A stretch of 64,000 nt of DNA from positions 620,001-684,000 of the forward strand of contig NZ_LT984798.1 in NCBI RefSeq assembly GCF_900243745.1, written 5' to 3'. Positions 18,027 through 27,352 of the stretch are shown one piece after another. The position numbers and the translations under genes were made by a program. Numbering within the stretch: position 1 is the stretch's first letter; each line of letters starts with the position of its first letter. The notes under the pieces were generated by a model. That model saw only the letters and a program-made list of their open reading frames with translations, had not been told where the DNA came from and did no database searches. The stretch is from Desulfovibrio sp. G11. GTDB lineage: Bacteria; Desulfobacterota; Desulfovibrionia; Desulfovibrionales; Desulfovibrionaceae.

Positions 18027-20237
18027 GTGCTGCCTTCGGGCAGTCAGGCTGCGCCGCGCGCGGTTCGTAGCGCTCTGCCTCCGGGCGCACTGCTGCTTTT
18101 TTGCCTGCTGCTGGCAGTTCTGCTTGGTGCGTGTACGCCGGGCCAGAAGATCGCCGCGCAAAAAACGGCAGATCAGAGCGTAACCCCCCGGGCCGGAACG
18201 CATGCAAGTCCCCTGCCCCGGGCTGATCCGGGCTATCTGCAATGGCTTGAACGCCAGTCCATGCTGGGTTCCACCCAGGACCTGACGGCGCAGGTGTCCG
18301 GCACAGGGCTTATTTGGCGCAACAGCGCCGCGGCCCGCCGGATTCCCCTGCTGCTTTCCGCCGCTCCGTCCTGGCTGGATGTAAACCCGCACACCGTCAC
18401 ATCAGGGCAACCTTTCTGGAGGGCGCTCGGCCTGTCCCCCCTGCCTGACATGCTCGGACAGGCGGGCCTGAACGGTTTTTTTGCAGCCCCCACAGGCGAA
18501 AGGGGTGACATATGGGGCAGCTATAAAATGCTTACCCCCGGCGGGGGCAACGTGACCGCCCTGCGTTTTGACACAGCCCTGGGCAGTGAGGAAGATTTTG
18601 ACAGGGCCGCAGGCCGCCTGGAAAATATCGGACTCCAGCTGGGCGGCGAACTGCCGCCCTCGGCCACGGGTCTTGGGCCTGATTTTATTTTACAGGCGCG
18701 GCACGCCTCGCGTTTTGACGGTCTCTATGCCATGATGGCCGTGCCGCAAAAAGACTGGGATGTCCTGCCTGTCACCGCCGACGAATGGGACTGCCTGCCC
18801 CTGCGCCCGCAAGCCGTGCAGGCACTGGCCCAGCGCGGCATTTTACCAGAACGTCTCGTGCGTGACGGCATGACCTGGACCACGCCCGGCGGCTGGGCGG
18901 TCACGGGTGAAGTTCGCGGTGCGGACGGGCAGGCGCGGCGGTGGGTTTACCGCTACAGCGGGCATCCCCTGCGCCCAGTACTGCTGTGGCAGGACCCCTC
19001 CGGTCAGGCACGACGTATATTTTCCGCAGCAGTCATCCGCCATACGGGGCTGCAGCAGCAGACCCTGGCCGGATTGCGCATGGAGGCCCTTATGGGGCTG
19101 GATGTTCCGCCATCCGGCGATGCGGCGCCTGCCGCCCGAAGCCCTGCCTCGCCCCGGCGGACGGCCCCGGCCCGGCACAATGCGCCGGGCAGTACGGCGA
19201 ACGCGCAACGACTGATGGAACTGACGCCCGGCCTGGAAGCACTGGACGCCCTGTCGGGCGAAATCCACCGCTACGGCGGATGGGCCATGCAGGACGATGC
19301 CCTGCCGCCCTCCCTGACGCGGGCGGTGCTGGATACGTCTGTGGATTTTACACGCGACACCATTACGGAACCGGCGGCGGCCTATGCGCTGCTGAGCGGC
19401 GATGCCGCCCCCCTTGCCGGACTTTTGCGGGCATCGCTGGCCGAAGGCGTGGACCACAGCCGTCTGGCCCGTGGACAGAAAGACAGGCAGAGCGTGGACT
19501 GGCGGCCCCTGCTGCCCCTGCCCGAAGGGCGGAACATGGCGCGCCGCGCGCAGGAGCAGGCCCAGGCCCCTGCCGATGCCACAGAATTGTGGACCACGCA
19601 GGCCGGCCTTGCGGCGCTGGCTCTGGGGCTGGATACGGCAGCAGTGCGGCCGGAGCAGGCGAAAACACTGCGGCAGGCTGTACTGTTGCTGCTTTCCTTC
19701 CGCGTGGGATTGCCCGGCCTTGCTTTTATAAGCCCGCAGGATATGACCGGAGCGCTCAATCTGGCACGTCCCCCGGCGGGTCTGCCCGCCAGTATGGGCA
19801 GTGTTCCCCTGTGGGACGAACAGACAGGGTACGCCGGCAGCATACCGCCGCTGCCGCTGGCTTTCGGCTCTCTGGACAGACAGTGGGCCGACAGGCAGAG
19901 TTTTCTTCATGAACTGGCGGCTCTTTTACGCGCCCGTCGCGATGCCGGCCTGGCTGGCGGCCGGGTAACAGAAATATTTTCAGGGCCGCCGGGCTGTATC
20001 GGCGTGCTGAGCACCCTGCCCGGCGGCGGTTACTGGCTGCTGGCCGCCAACTTTTCCGGCAAGCGGCAGCGTCTGGCCTGCGCACTGCCCGCAGCGGCCC
20101 GCGCGGCACACGAAGTACCATCCGGCCCAAACCTGCCCGTGCAAGGGCGCACTGTGGAACTTGACCTAGACTCCCGCCAGTCCCGGCATATTCTGCTCAC
20201 GGGGCAGGCGGCAACACCTGAAGGAGCGAACCCATGA
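18027..20237 (+). CDS. Lipoprotein resembling a degenerate GH13 (trehalose synthase-like) enzyme
   Basis: About 736 residues from the GTG at 18027. A more upstream GTG at 17898, inside mazG, is also open. A lipobox LLAVLLGAC follows a hydrophobic segment, so the protein should be membrane-anchored outside the cytoplasm. The body has features I associate with alpha-amylase-superfamily proteins: a GLRMEALMGLD segment where the nucleophile strand (GxRxDA) would be, LLLSFRVGLPGLAFISPQD, and a C-terminal beta domain with LLRARRDAGLAGG. The nucleophile Asp position appears to be Glu, so it may be catalytically dead. The family call is weak. Confidence 0.6.
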   Translation: MLPSGSQAAPRAVRSALPPGALLLFCLLLAVLLGACTPGQKIAAQKTADQSVTPRAGTHASPLPRADPGYLQWLERQSMLGSTQDLTAQVSGTGLIWRNSAAARRIPLLLSAAPSWLDVNPHTVTSGQPFWRALGLSPLPDMLGQAGLNGFFAAPTGERGDIWGSYKMLTPGGGNVTALRFDTALGSEEDFDRAAGRLENIGLQLGGELPPSATGLGPDFILQARHASRFDGLYAMMAVPQKDWDVLPVTADEWDCLPLRPQAVQALAQRGILPERLVRDGMTWTTPGGWAVTGEVRGADGQARRWVYRYSGHPLRPVLLWQDPSGQARRIFSAAVIRHTGLQQQTLAGLRMEALMGLDVPPSGDAAPAARSPASPRRTAPARHNAPGSTANAQRLMELTPGLEALDALSGEIHRYGGWAMQDDALPPSLTRAVLDTSVDFTRDTITEPAAAYALLSGDAAPLAGLLRASLAEGVDHSRLARGQKDRQSVDWRPLLPLPEGRNMARRAQEQAQAPADATELWTTQAGLAALALGLDTAAVRPEQAKTLRQAVLLLLSFRVGLPGLAFISPQDMTGALNLARPPAGLPASMGSVPLWDEQTGYAGSIPPLPLAFGSLDRQWADRQSFLHELAALLRARRDAGLAGGRVTEIFSGPPGCIGVLSTLPGGGYWLLAANFSGKRQRLACALPAAARAAHEVPSGPNLPVQGRTVELDLDSRQSRHILLTGQAATPEGANP

Positions 20238-22612
20238 CCCAGAACTCCACCCTGCCCGAGGACGGCCAGCCCAAGCGCATGGACAATGCCGACCAGCACC
20301 TTTCTTCCGGGCCGGGGCAGGAAACTCAGGCAGCCGCGACCGACCGGGAACAGGAAACAGCCTGTCCGGCCCCCAGTGCGGACACGGATGAACAGCACGC
20401 TGCGGCAGACTGCCCCTGTGCTGCGCCGCATGCCGGGCCAGACTCCAGGCCAGACACCGGAACCGGCGCAATGCCGGATGCAGTGCCAAACAGCATGCAT
20501 GAACAGTCCTGCAGCCACCCCGAAGAAGCGCAGGCAGGCCACCCCCCGGCCGACGACAGCCAGGCTGCCGGTACAGCCAAAAAGCGGGGCATGTTCTCAT
20601 CCTGGCGCGGCAAAGGCGCCCGCAGCACCGGGTCCGCCGCGCCCCAAAACGCCGTGGCAGCCGGTATCAAGGCAGCAATGACACCCCCGGAACCAAACGC
20701 CGCACAGAAGTTTTTTGAAGCCGCCAGCCGCGTGGGGCCGTTCTTTCTGCTTTTGCTCCTCCTGGCCCAGGCCTGGCCCGCCTTTATGGGCAACGCCCTG
20801 TACTGCCCGCGCGAAGCGGAGAGCATCTTCATCTTCAGCCAGACCAGCCAGAACGGTCTGTGGCTGACCCCGGCCGCACCGGGTCTGGCACACTGGCCTG
20901 TGTACCACTGGTATCTTGCGGGCATGCAAAGCCTCGTGGCTCTGGCAGGACCCGGCTTCGGGCATCTGCTCTTTCCCATGGCGGCCCTGGCGGGCGCTCT
21001 GCTTTGCCTCATGAGCGTCTGGACGCTGGCCCGCGTTGCTGGTCTTGGCGCCCAGGCAGCGCTGGCCGGCGGCATGATCCTTCTTTCCGCGCCGCTCTTT
21101 GTTCCTATGGCCCATTTTACCGGGCCTGAAAGTCTCGCCACGGCCCTTACGCTCTTTTCTCTGGCGCTGCTCTGCCACGGTTGGCAAAAGCCTCACGCCT
21201 GGGCAAGCCTGCCCGCCGGTTTCATCCTGGCGGGTCTGGCCGGACTTACGGGCGGAATTTTTCAGTTAATGCTGCCTCTTGTGGCCAGTGTTTTCTTCCT
21301 GAGCTGGCGCGGAACCTTCCGCCGGGCGCAGGGCATGGACGGTGTGACCGGTTTTGTGCTGCTCCTGCTGCTGCTGGCCTGCTGGCTTGGCGGCGTCATG
21401 CTGTGGCAACAGCCTGAAGGCTACCTCAAATTTCTGGGCGAACGCCTTATTCTCTGGCCCTGGCCCAGTGCCCAATGGTGGCTGCCTCTGCTTGTGGCGG
21501 CAGCGGGCCTGCTGCCCTGGGCCGCCATTATGGCCTGCGTTTCGTGGGTTCGTGTGCTGCGCACCGCCCCCGCCGATCTGGCAGCCTCCCGCAAGGAGCG
21601 CTCGGGCATTGCCTTTTTGTGGATCAGCCTGGCTGTGGCCTGCGTATTGAGTCTGGCTGCCTATGACCCGGCCTCCGCTGCCCTTACCATCATCTGCCTG
21701 GCCTCGCCCCTGCTGGGCAAGGCCCTGCTGCGCCTTTCCGGCCTCGGCGGCCGCCTGTTCTTCATTTTTGCGGCCCTGTGCCTTCTGCATGCGGGCATGG
21801 CTCTGGCGGCAGCCGGCTTTGGCCCCACCCTGGACTGGATGGGCGGCTTCTTCAAGTTCAGCCTCAGCCCCGAACAGCGGGAAATGGTGCTCGGCCTCAA
21901 GGCTCTGCCCATTCTCGGCAGCATATGCATAGTGGCCGCCGTCCTTCTAAGCCGCATGGTGCGCAAGGGCGCGCATGGGGGCATGGGCGGGGCACTGCTT
22001 ATCTGCGCCGTTATTGTGATCCTGCTGGCCCAGCCCGGCACCATGCTGCTTGGTCCGCAGTTAAAGGCCGTACCGCAGGCACAACTGCGCCACCTTGAAG
22101 AACTGTTGCAGCCCCAGGCCGCACCCGTGCCCGCAATAGAAAGCCCCGAAGCGGTGGCCCCTGCGCCGGAAGAGCGCGCGCACGAACCGGCAACGCCGGA
22201 AACAGCGGTGCCGCAGACTCATGCCGCCCCTGCTGACACGGCAAGCCCCGTTGAAAAAGCGCTGGAAAAAGCCGCTTCTGAAGCAGCCGCTTACGACGCC
22301 CGTGCAGCCGAAGAAATGGAAAAACGCAACGCTGCCCCCGCACAGGATGCGGAAGACGCCGCCACGCCCGGTCCTGTGGCAGTGCCGGGTATAGCCGAAC
22401 CTTCCGCCACTGAAGGCGCGGCAACCGAAGCAGCGCCCGACAACGCGGCACAGGACGAACAGGCCGCCGCTGCTGGCGAAGACGATGCCAAGGTTCAGGG
22501 CGCGCAGCCCGAAGAGCCTGTGGCAGCCACGCCAGAAGCCCCCGCTGCCCCGGAAGCCGAAAGGGCAAACGCAGACAATGCCTCCGCTCCGGAAAAAGAG
22601 CAGTCGAAGTAA
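20234..22612 (+). CDS. Large multi-pass membrane protein, GT-C glycosyltransferase-like
   Basis: 792 residues. It has a disordered Ala/Pro/Glu-rich head (1-150), about 12 hydrophobic segments (155-600), and a long Ala/Pro/Glu tail (600-792). The first loop has YCPREAESIFIF after the first helix, followed by HWPVYHWYLAG. This resembles the Glu/Asp-bearing first periplasmic loop of ArnT/PMT-type enzymes that use polyprenyl-linked sugars. The ATG overlaps the lipoprotein stop (ATGA) with AAGGAG upstream, so the two are coupled and probably work together at the envelope. Sugar donor and acceptor cannot be told. Confidence 0.65.
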   Translation: MTQNSTLPEDGQPKRMDNADQHLSSGPGQETQAAATDREQETACPAPSADTDEQHAAADCPCAAPHAGPDSRPDTGTGAMPDAVPNSMHEQSCSHPEEAQAGHPPADDSQAAGTAKKRGMFSSWRGKGARSTGSAAPQNAVAAGIKAAMTPPEPNAAQKFFEAASRVGPFFLLLLLLAQAWPAFMGNALYCPREAESIFIFSQTSQNGLWLTPAAPGLAHWPVYHWYLAGMQSLVALAGPGFGHLLFPMAALAGALLCLMSVWTLARVAGLGAQAALAGGMILLSAPLFVPMAHFTGPESLATALTLFSLALLCHGWQKPHAWASLPAGFILAGLAGLTGGIFQLMLPLVASVFFLSWRGTFRRAQGMDGVTGFVLLLLLLACWLGGVMLWQQPEGYLKFLGERLILWPWPSAQWWLPLLVAAAGLLPWAAIMACVSWVRVLRTAPADLAASRKERSGIAFLWISLAVACVLSLAAYDPASAALTIICLASPLLGKALLRLSGLGGRLFFIFAALCLLHAGMALAAAGFGPTLDWMGGFFKFSLSPEQREMVLGLKALPILGSICIVAAVLLSRMVRKGAHGGMGGALLICAVIVILLAQPGTMLLGPQLKAVPQAQLRHLEELLQPQAAPVPAIESPEAVAPAPEERAHEPATPETAVPQTHAAPADTASPVEKALEKAASEAAAYDARAAEEMEKRNAAPAQDAEDAATPGPVAVPGIAEPSATEGAATEAAPDNAAQDEQAAAAGEDDAKVQGAQPEEPVAATPEAPAAPEAERANADNASAPEKEQSK

Positions 22613-22637
22613 TAAACACGCATAACCTGCCTACCCG

Positions 22638-22676
22638 GAGGCCCCCTGTCCCTTGCCGGACAGGGGGCCTCTTTTT
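22638..22676 (+). terminator. Strong terminator after the mazG operon
   Basis: A perfect 14-base GC-rich stem (22638-22651 with 22658-22671), a 6-base loop, and TTTTT following. Confidence 0.93.
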
Positions 22677-22894
22677 GAACCAGCTGCCGCCCCGCGGCAA
22701 GCAGGATATTGCATACAGCAGGCAGACAGTGAACAGGCCGCAACTGCTGTGCGGAGCATATCGCTCCCGCCTGGCGGCAAAGACGTCCAGTGCGCAGTAC
22801 CGGTAAAAACAGGTCTCGCGGCAGCGACAGACGAAAAGCACCGCGCAGATGACCTTTCGCGAAACACCACGCGTGCGGACCGCCGGGCCACCGA

Positions 22895-22923
22895 TTGACA
22901 GTCCTGTTTCTTTTGATGATAGT
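22895..22923 (+). promoter_or_regulatory. Promoter with no assigned gene
   Basis: Consensus TTGACA (22895-22900), a 17-base spacer, then GATAGT (22918-22923). Transcription would begin near 22930, 250 bases before the next terminator. Confidence 0.5.
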
Positions 22924-22929
22924 CCATCT

Positions 22930-23206
22930 ATGAAAACAACAGCAAGGCAGGCCATGCAGACAGGTGCATTCCTGAGGGCGGCGGATGCAACGCCTCCCAT
23001 CACAGGACGCATTCTCGCAGCCCGCGTCTTGTCTGCCGCCCAACGCCGCACGCGTGTTGGCGTAACCTGAAGCATGGCGCTGTGGGGCAGGTTGTCCCGC
23101 CTGAAATTCTGAACGGCGCCCTTCCTGTTTCGACAGCGGCGGTTCAGATTTTCCGCCGGTCCTCCTCTTCATAGCGCAGCCCCGCAAAAAATGCGGGGCT
23201 TTTTTA
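22930..23206 (+). ncRNA. Candidate small transcript of unknown identity
   Basis: The segment between the promoter at 22895 and the terminator at 23180-23206 is about 277 bases. It contains pairable segments, including CTGAAC (23104 region) with GTTCAG about 40 bases later. A 46-codon frame starts at 22930 (MKTTARQAMQTGAF) but has no ribosome site. It does not show the signatures I know for tmRNA, RNase P RNA, 6S or SRP RNA. The rest of the 22613-23401 gap holds no gene I can support. Confidence 0.3.
23180..23206 (+). terminator. Terminator of the unassigned transcript
   Basis: Perfect stem GCCCCGCA/TGCGGGGC with a 5-base loop, then TTTTTT (23201-23206). It is about 195 bases ahead of the activase gene, so it ends something upstream. 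Confidence 0.88.
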
Positions 23207-23401
23207 TGCCCGCCGCCGGTACATCCGCAGTGTCGTGACGGCATGGCTCACACGGTAACGCGCCCGTCCCCGGGCAAACCGGGTGATACAGCCGCACAGC
23301 GGCAGGCACAGCTTGCCCGTGCCTGTTTTGCGGCGAGGATGTCATGAAAATCCTTGTGAAGCGCTCACGCACGGCATGCCCAATGCCCAGGAGGACAAAC
23401 G

Positions 23402-24193
23402 ATGTTTGCAGCCGGAATAGATGTAGGCTCTGTGGCCGCCAAGGCCGTCATTTTTGATACGGCAAGCCGCAGCATGGCGGGCGGCACTGTGCTGCCCACA
23501 GGCTGGAACACGCGGGAAGCGGGCGAACGCGCACTGGCTGCCGCCTGCGGGCAGGCCGGGGTGGACCGGGCCGACCTGGCCCGCATCGTGGCCACGGGCT
23601 ACGGGCGCATCGCCCTGCCCTTTGCCCATAAAACCGTGACGGAAATCACCTGTCATGCCCGCGGCGCTTCGTGGCTTTTTCCCGGTTCCGGCGTGGTGCT
23701 CGATATCGGCGGCCAGGACAGCAAGGCCATCAGTCTGGATGAAAACGGCGGTGTGCGGGACTTTGTAATGAACGACAAATGCGCGGCAGGCACCGGGCGT
23801 TTTTTGCAGGTACTGGCCGGTATCCTGGGCATGCCGCTGGACGACCTGGGCAAAGCCGCGGCTGGCGGCAGTCCGGTGCCCATCTCGAGCATGTGCGCAG
23901 TGTTTGCGGAAACAGAAATCGTTGGCCTGCTGGCGCAGGGAACCCCGCCCGCCGATCTGGCAGCCGGAGTTTTTGTGTCCATAGCAAGACGCATGCGAGG
24001 CCTTGCACGCCGTATTTCTTTTACGGGGCAATGTGTTTTTACCGGCGGCATGGCTACAAGCCCGGCGTTTTGCGACTTTCTTTCCCGGGAACTGGAAATA
24101 CCTGTGCGGGTTCCCGACGAACCGCAACTGGTGGGCGCCCTGGGCGCTGCCCTGCTTGCAGCGCATCAGCTTGAAAAGAAACATCATGCCTAG
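23402..24193 (+). CDS. BadF/HgdC-type ATPase activator of a dehydratase (YjiL-like)
   Basis: 263 residues of the ASKHA ATPase fold: GIDVGSVAAKAVIFD, VLDIGGQDSKAI and VFTGGMATSP. The two cysteines that hold the dimer-bridging [4Fe-4S] cluster are at Cys127 (MNDKCAAGTG) and Cys165 (ISSMCAVFAE). Such archerases use ATP to push a low-potential electron into a partner iron-sulfur enzyme. The next gene is that partner. An AGGAGG site precedes the ATG. The closest familiar arrangement is the E. coli yjiL-yjiM pair. Confidence 0.92.
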   Translation: MFAAGIDVGSVAAKAVIFDTASRSMAGGTVLPTGWNTREAGERALAAACGQAGVDRADLARIVATGYGRIALPFAHKTVTEITCHARGASWLFPGSGVVLDIGGQDSKAISLDENGGVRDFVMNDKCAAGTGRFLQVLAGILGMPLDDLGKAAAGGSPVPISSMCAVFAETEIVGLLAQGTPPADLAAGVFVSIARRMRGLARRISFTGQCVFTGGMATSPAFCDFLSRELEIPVRVPDEPQLVGALGAALLAAHQLEKKHHA

Positions 24194-24238
24194 CCGGCCC
24201 GGCAAAAGGGCCAAACCGTAACCCAGCAAGGAGCGGAT

Positions 24239-25378
24239 ATGAAGTGCGCCAGTTTTGACAGAATCACCACGGCCTTTGAAAAAAACGTGCTCAACCTTAC
24301 GGAAGCCAAGCAGAACGGCAGGAAAGTGGTGGGCCAGTTCTGCCTGTATTCGCCATCTGAAATAGCTCTGGCTGCCGGGGCTATTCCCGTGTCTCTCTGC
24401 GGCACAAAAAACGACTCCATACCCGCCGCCGAGGAGGTGCTGCCCCGCTCTCTCTGCCCGCTGATCAAAAGCAGCTTCGGCTTTGCCCTCAATGACAGCT
24501 GCCCCTATCTGGCGGCCGCAGACATTGTGGTGGCCGACACCACCTGTGACGGCAAGAAAAAGATGTATGAACTGCTTGCCCCATACAAACCTGTGGCCCT
24601 GCTGCAACTGCCGCAGATTCAGGACAGCGACGCCCTGTCCTACTGGCGCAAGCAGTTTGAAGGACTGGTGCACCGCCTTGAACAGGAATTCGGCGTCAGG
24701 ATCACCGATGCCAAACTGCGCGAAGCCATTGCACTGATGAACCGTGAACGGCTGGCGCTCAAGGCTGTCATGGATCTGGCGCAACGCAGGCCCTCGCCTG
24801 TTACCGGCGTGGAACTGGTGGAAATTGCCTTTAAAACGTCCTTCTTTCCCGACAAGGAAGTGGGCATCGCCATGCTGGAAGACCTGGCCCGGGAAATGGG
24901 CAGGCTGGCTGATGAAGGACAGGCGGCCTGCAGCCCCGAGGCTCCGCGCATTCTGCTTACGGGCGTTCCTGTGGGCCTTGGTTCGCACAAGGTCGTGCGC
25001 CTTATTGAGGAGTGTGGCGGCAGCGTTGTCTGTCTTGATAACTGCTCGGCCTATAAAAAAACCCGCGTCATGATGGAAGAAAACAGCGACCCGCTGACCG
25101 AAATGGCAAAACGCTATCTGGACGTGCCCTGCGCCGTCATGTCGCCCAATCCGCACAGGTACGAGGCCTTGCGGCAGATGGCGGCGGATTTTTCGGCAGA
25201 TGCCGTGGTGGACCTTACATGGCAGGGCTGCCAGACCTATGCCGTTGAAGCCTGGACTCTGAAAAAATTTGTGCAGAGCGACCTGGGACTGCCCTATCTG
25301 AATGTTGAAACAGACTACTCCGAAACAGATACCGAACAGCTCAAGGTGCGCGTTGAGGCCTTTTTGGAAATGCTGTAG
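24239..25378 (+). CDS. 2-hydroxyacyl-CoA dehydratase D-subunit family protein (YjiM / double-cubane-cluster type)
   Basis: 379 residues, with cysteines in the family positions (QFCLYSPSEIALAAGAIPV, SLCPLIKSS, NDSCPYLAAADIVVADTTCDG, LDNCSAYKK). Only this one subunit follows the activator, and no CoA-transferase or second dehydratase subunit is nearby. This matches the single-subunit double-cubane-cluster proteins, which carry an [Fe8S9] unit and reduce small molecules in an ATP-driven way, rather than true 2-hydroxyglutaryl-CoA dehydratases. The physiological substrate is unknown. AAGGAG precedes the ATG. Confidence 0.88.
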   Translation: MKCASFDRITTAFEKNVLNLTEAKQNGRKVVGQFCLYSPSEIALAAGAIPVSLCGTKNDSIPAAEEVLPRSLCPLIKSSFGFALNDSCPYLAAADIVVADTTCDGKKKMYELLAPYKPVALLQLPQIQDSDALSYWRKQFEGLVHRLEQEFGVRITDAKLREAIALMNRERLALKAVMDLAQRRPSPVTGVELVEIAFKTSFFPDKEVGIAMLEDLAREMGRLADEGQAACSPEAPRILLTGVPVGLGSHKVVRLIEECGGSVVCLDNCSAYKKTRVMMEENSDPLTEMAKRYLDVPCAVMSPNPHRYEALRQMAADFSADAVVDLTWQGCQTYAVEAWTLKKFVQSDLGLPYLNVETDYSETDTEQLKVRVEAFLEML

Positions 25379-25511
25379 GCGATGCCTTTCAGTACCGTTG
25401 CGCAAACATAAACCGCCGTGCGCAATCACCACGTGACGCTGTAAAAATGTTGCGGCATCTGTTCACAAAACATGAATGCTTCGGCGCTGCCCCTGCGCCG
25501 CGATGCCAGCA

Positions 25512-25569
25512 AAAACAAAAATGGGCCGTTTGCCGCCCGGCATTGCGCACAGGACGGTAAACGGCCCAT
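25512..25569 (-). terminator. Terminator of the Fe-S/membrane fusion gene
   Basis: An 11-base perfect stem ATGGGCCGTTT (25521-25531) with AAACGGCCCAT (25559-25569). The minus-strand RNA ends TTTTTGTTTTTG. It lies 52 bases past the stop, in the convergent space with the dehydratase gene. Confidence 0.8.
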
Positions 25570-25620
25570 TCCGCGAAAAAGCGCACTCCTCGGGCCGAGG
25601 ATGCGTTACCGGGCCGGGCG

Positions 25621-27087
25621 TTACCGGGCCGGGCCTGTCCAGGCCTTGCGGCCGCTGACCCACAGCGCCAGAGACAGCGCGCCGAGAACGGCGGCAAGTC
25701 CCAGATGCGCAAGATCCATACCCATGACCAGTTCCGGCGCAAAAGAAAATGCAGGCAGATTTTTCAACACGCGAAAAATGCCCGTCAATACAAGCCCCAC
25801 AACCAGCGAGGCGCGCACCGCACCCCAGAACACAAACCGGGGAAAACCGCCGCCCGCTTTCAGTCTGAGCGCTATCAGCAGGCAGCACAGTGCTATCAGC
25901 ACCGCACCCGCCACATAGTGGATATTCAGGGTAGTATAAAAATTTCCGGTCCAGCTCATGCCGGGCAACCGGGTTAAACCATAGCGCGCGGCTATGGGCA
26001 TCTGCATCATGCCGGTAAAGCCCAGGATAAGGGCCACAGCAACCCAGACACGTTTTATCCAGCCGGGAACCGCCAGCGACGCGGGCTTTGCCGCCGCAAC
26101 TCCCGTGAGCCCGGTGGCCGCCTGTTTTTCATCCAGCGCGGCGCTGCCGCTTTTGGCGCTTCGCGCCATGCCTGCCGCAATGCCCGCCAGCGGGGCAGCC
26201 ACAAGCATACGCCCCAGGTTCGCAGCCTGTGCCATACTGTCCGGCACATCCGCCAAGGTGGGCCTGCCCGGCCCCGGCTCCTTTACGGCTGCCAGGTCTT
26301 CAAACGGCACGGGCGAGAGATAAAACGTGTTGGTGCCGCCGTTTTCTGTCACACCATAAAGATAATGGCCGCGCTCGGCCGCAAGCGCCTGCGCATGGGC
26401 GAGCAGCCCCGCGCGGGGACCGATGGTCTGCACCTGCTCGGGGCAGACCTCAATACATGCGGGCAGTTGCCCCTTTGCGTAACTGTCCGCACAGCGATCG
26501 CATTTGTACATGACGCCGTTGCCTGCAAAGCGCGGCATAAGATGCAGATACGGCCCTACCCCGGACTGGCGCTGCGGCACATGCCACGGACAGACCGTGC
26601 GGCACTTGGCCCCGCCAAGACAGGTGGACGGACTGATATTCACAGTGCCGGTCTGCGGATCACGGCTGCACGCACCCCAGGGACAGAGATTGGCACAGGG
26701 CGGATTGGTGCAGTGCATGCACCGGCGCGGTATGTGCAGGTCAAAGCTTGCGCCGTTTTTCTGCACGGTCACGGTTTCAATATACAGCCAGTTATAGGGG
26801 GTGAGCCTGTCATCCACATCCTGCCGTTGCGACCAGTCTTCAGTCTTTGTACCCGGTGGGAAGAGCTCGGGCATGGGCCTGCTCACCACGGGATACCGCG
26901 CGCCGTTGCGCTCCTGGCAGCCCTGGACACATGCGTCACAGCCGATGCATTTTTCAAGCTCCAGCAACGTGGCGTACTGAGCGCCGCCACCCGTGGCAGC
27001 CAACGCATCGCCACTGCCGCGCCCCGTCACTGCCGACAGGCTCGCCGCCCCTGCCCCCATAAGAAACATACGTCGTGAATGCTTCAT
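25621..27087 (-). CDS. Tat-exported four-cluster ferredoxin fused to a membrane domain
   Basis: 488 residues. A Tat signal (SRRMFLMGAGAASL) is followed by four [4Fe-4S] motifs: CIGCDACVQGC (47-57), CMHCTNPPCANLC (123-135), C-x5-C-x3-C (156-166) and CDRC...CIEVC (196-215). This is like the iron-sulfur subunits of formate dehydrogenase or DMSO reductase. From about residue 340 four hydrophobic helices follow, with candidate heme histidines in LNIHYVAG and MDLAHLG. Fusing the electron-wire subunit to its membrane quinone/cytochrome-b-like partner is unusual, and no molybdopterin subunit is adjacent. The partner enzyme cannot be identified. Confidence 0.8.
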   Translation of the reverse strand: MKHSRRMFLMGAGAASLSAVTGRGSGDALAATGGGAQYATLLELEKCIGCDACVQGCQERNGARYPVVSRPMPELFPPGTKTEDWSQRQDVDDRLTPYNWLYIETVTVQKNGASFDLHIPRRCMHCTNPPCANLCPWGACSRDPQTGTVNISPSTCLGGAKCRTVCPWHVPQRQSGVGPYLHLMPRFAGNGVMYKCDRCADSYAKGQLPACIEVCPEQVQTIGPRAGLLAHAQALAAERGHYLYGVTENGGTNTFYLSPVPFEDLAAVKEPGPGRPTLADVPDSMAQAANLGRMLVAAPLAGIAAGMARSAKSGSAALDEKQAATGLTGVAAAKPASLAVPGWIKRVWVAVALILGFTGMMQMPIAARYGLTRLPGMSWTGNFYTTLNIHYVAGAVLIALCCLLIALRLKAGGGFPRFVFWGAVRASLVVGLVLTGIFRVLKNLPAFSFAPELVMGMDLAHLGLAAVLGALSLALWVSGRKAWTGPAR

Positions 27088-27352
27088 AACCTAGCCTGTA
27101 CTTTGTATTATCAGTATACATTCCTGCTCTTTTATGCCCGCTTTTTCCACAAAAGCAAAGCGCCCGCAAACGGCAATCAATGCGGACCCAAGCCGTGCCG
27201 CCTTAACACTACTCCGACGGTTGATAAAACATAAGTTCAATTTATCTTCATGCTTAACAACTACACTGATCGTTTAAAAACATTGGGAATGTGTGTACGC
27301 AAAGGTAAAATCTACTGCATGGCGCACCCGCGCGCAGGCGGCAGCGCGACGC

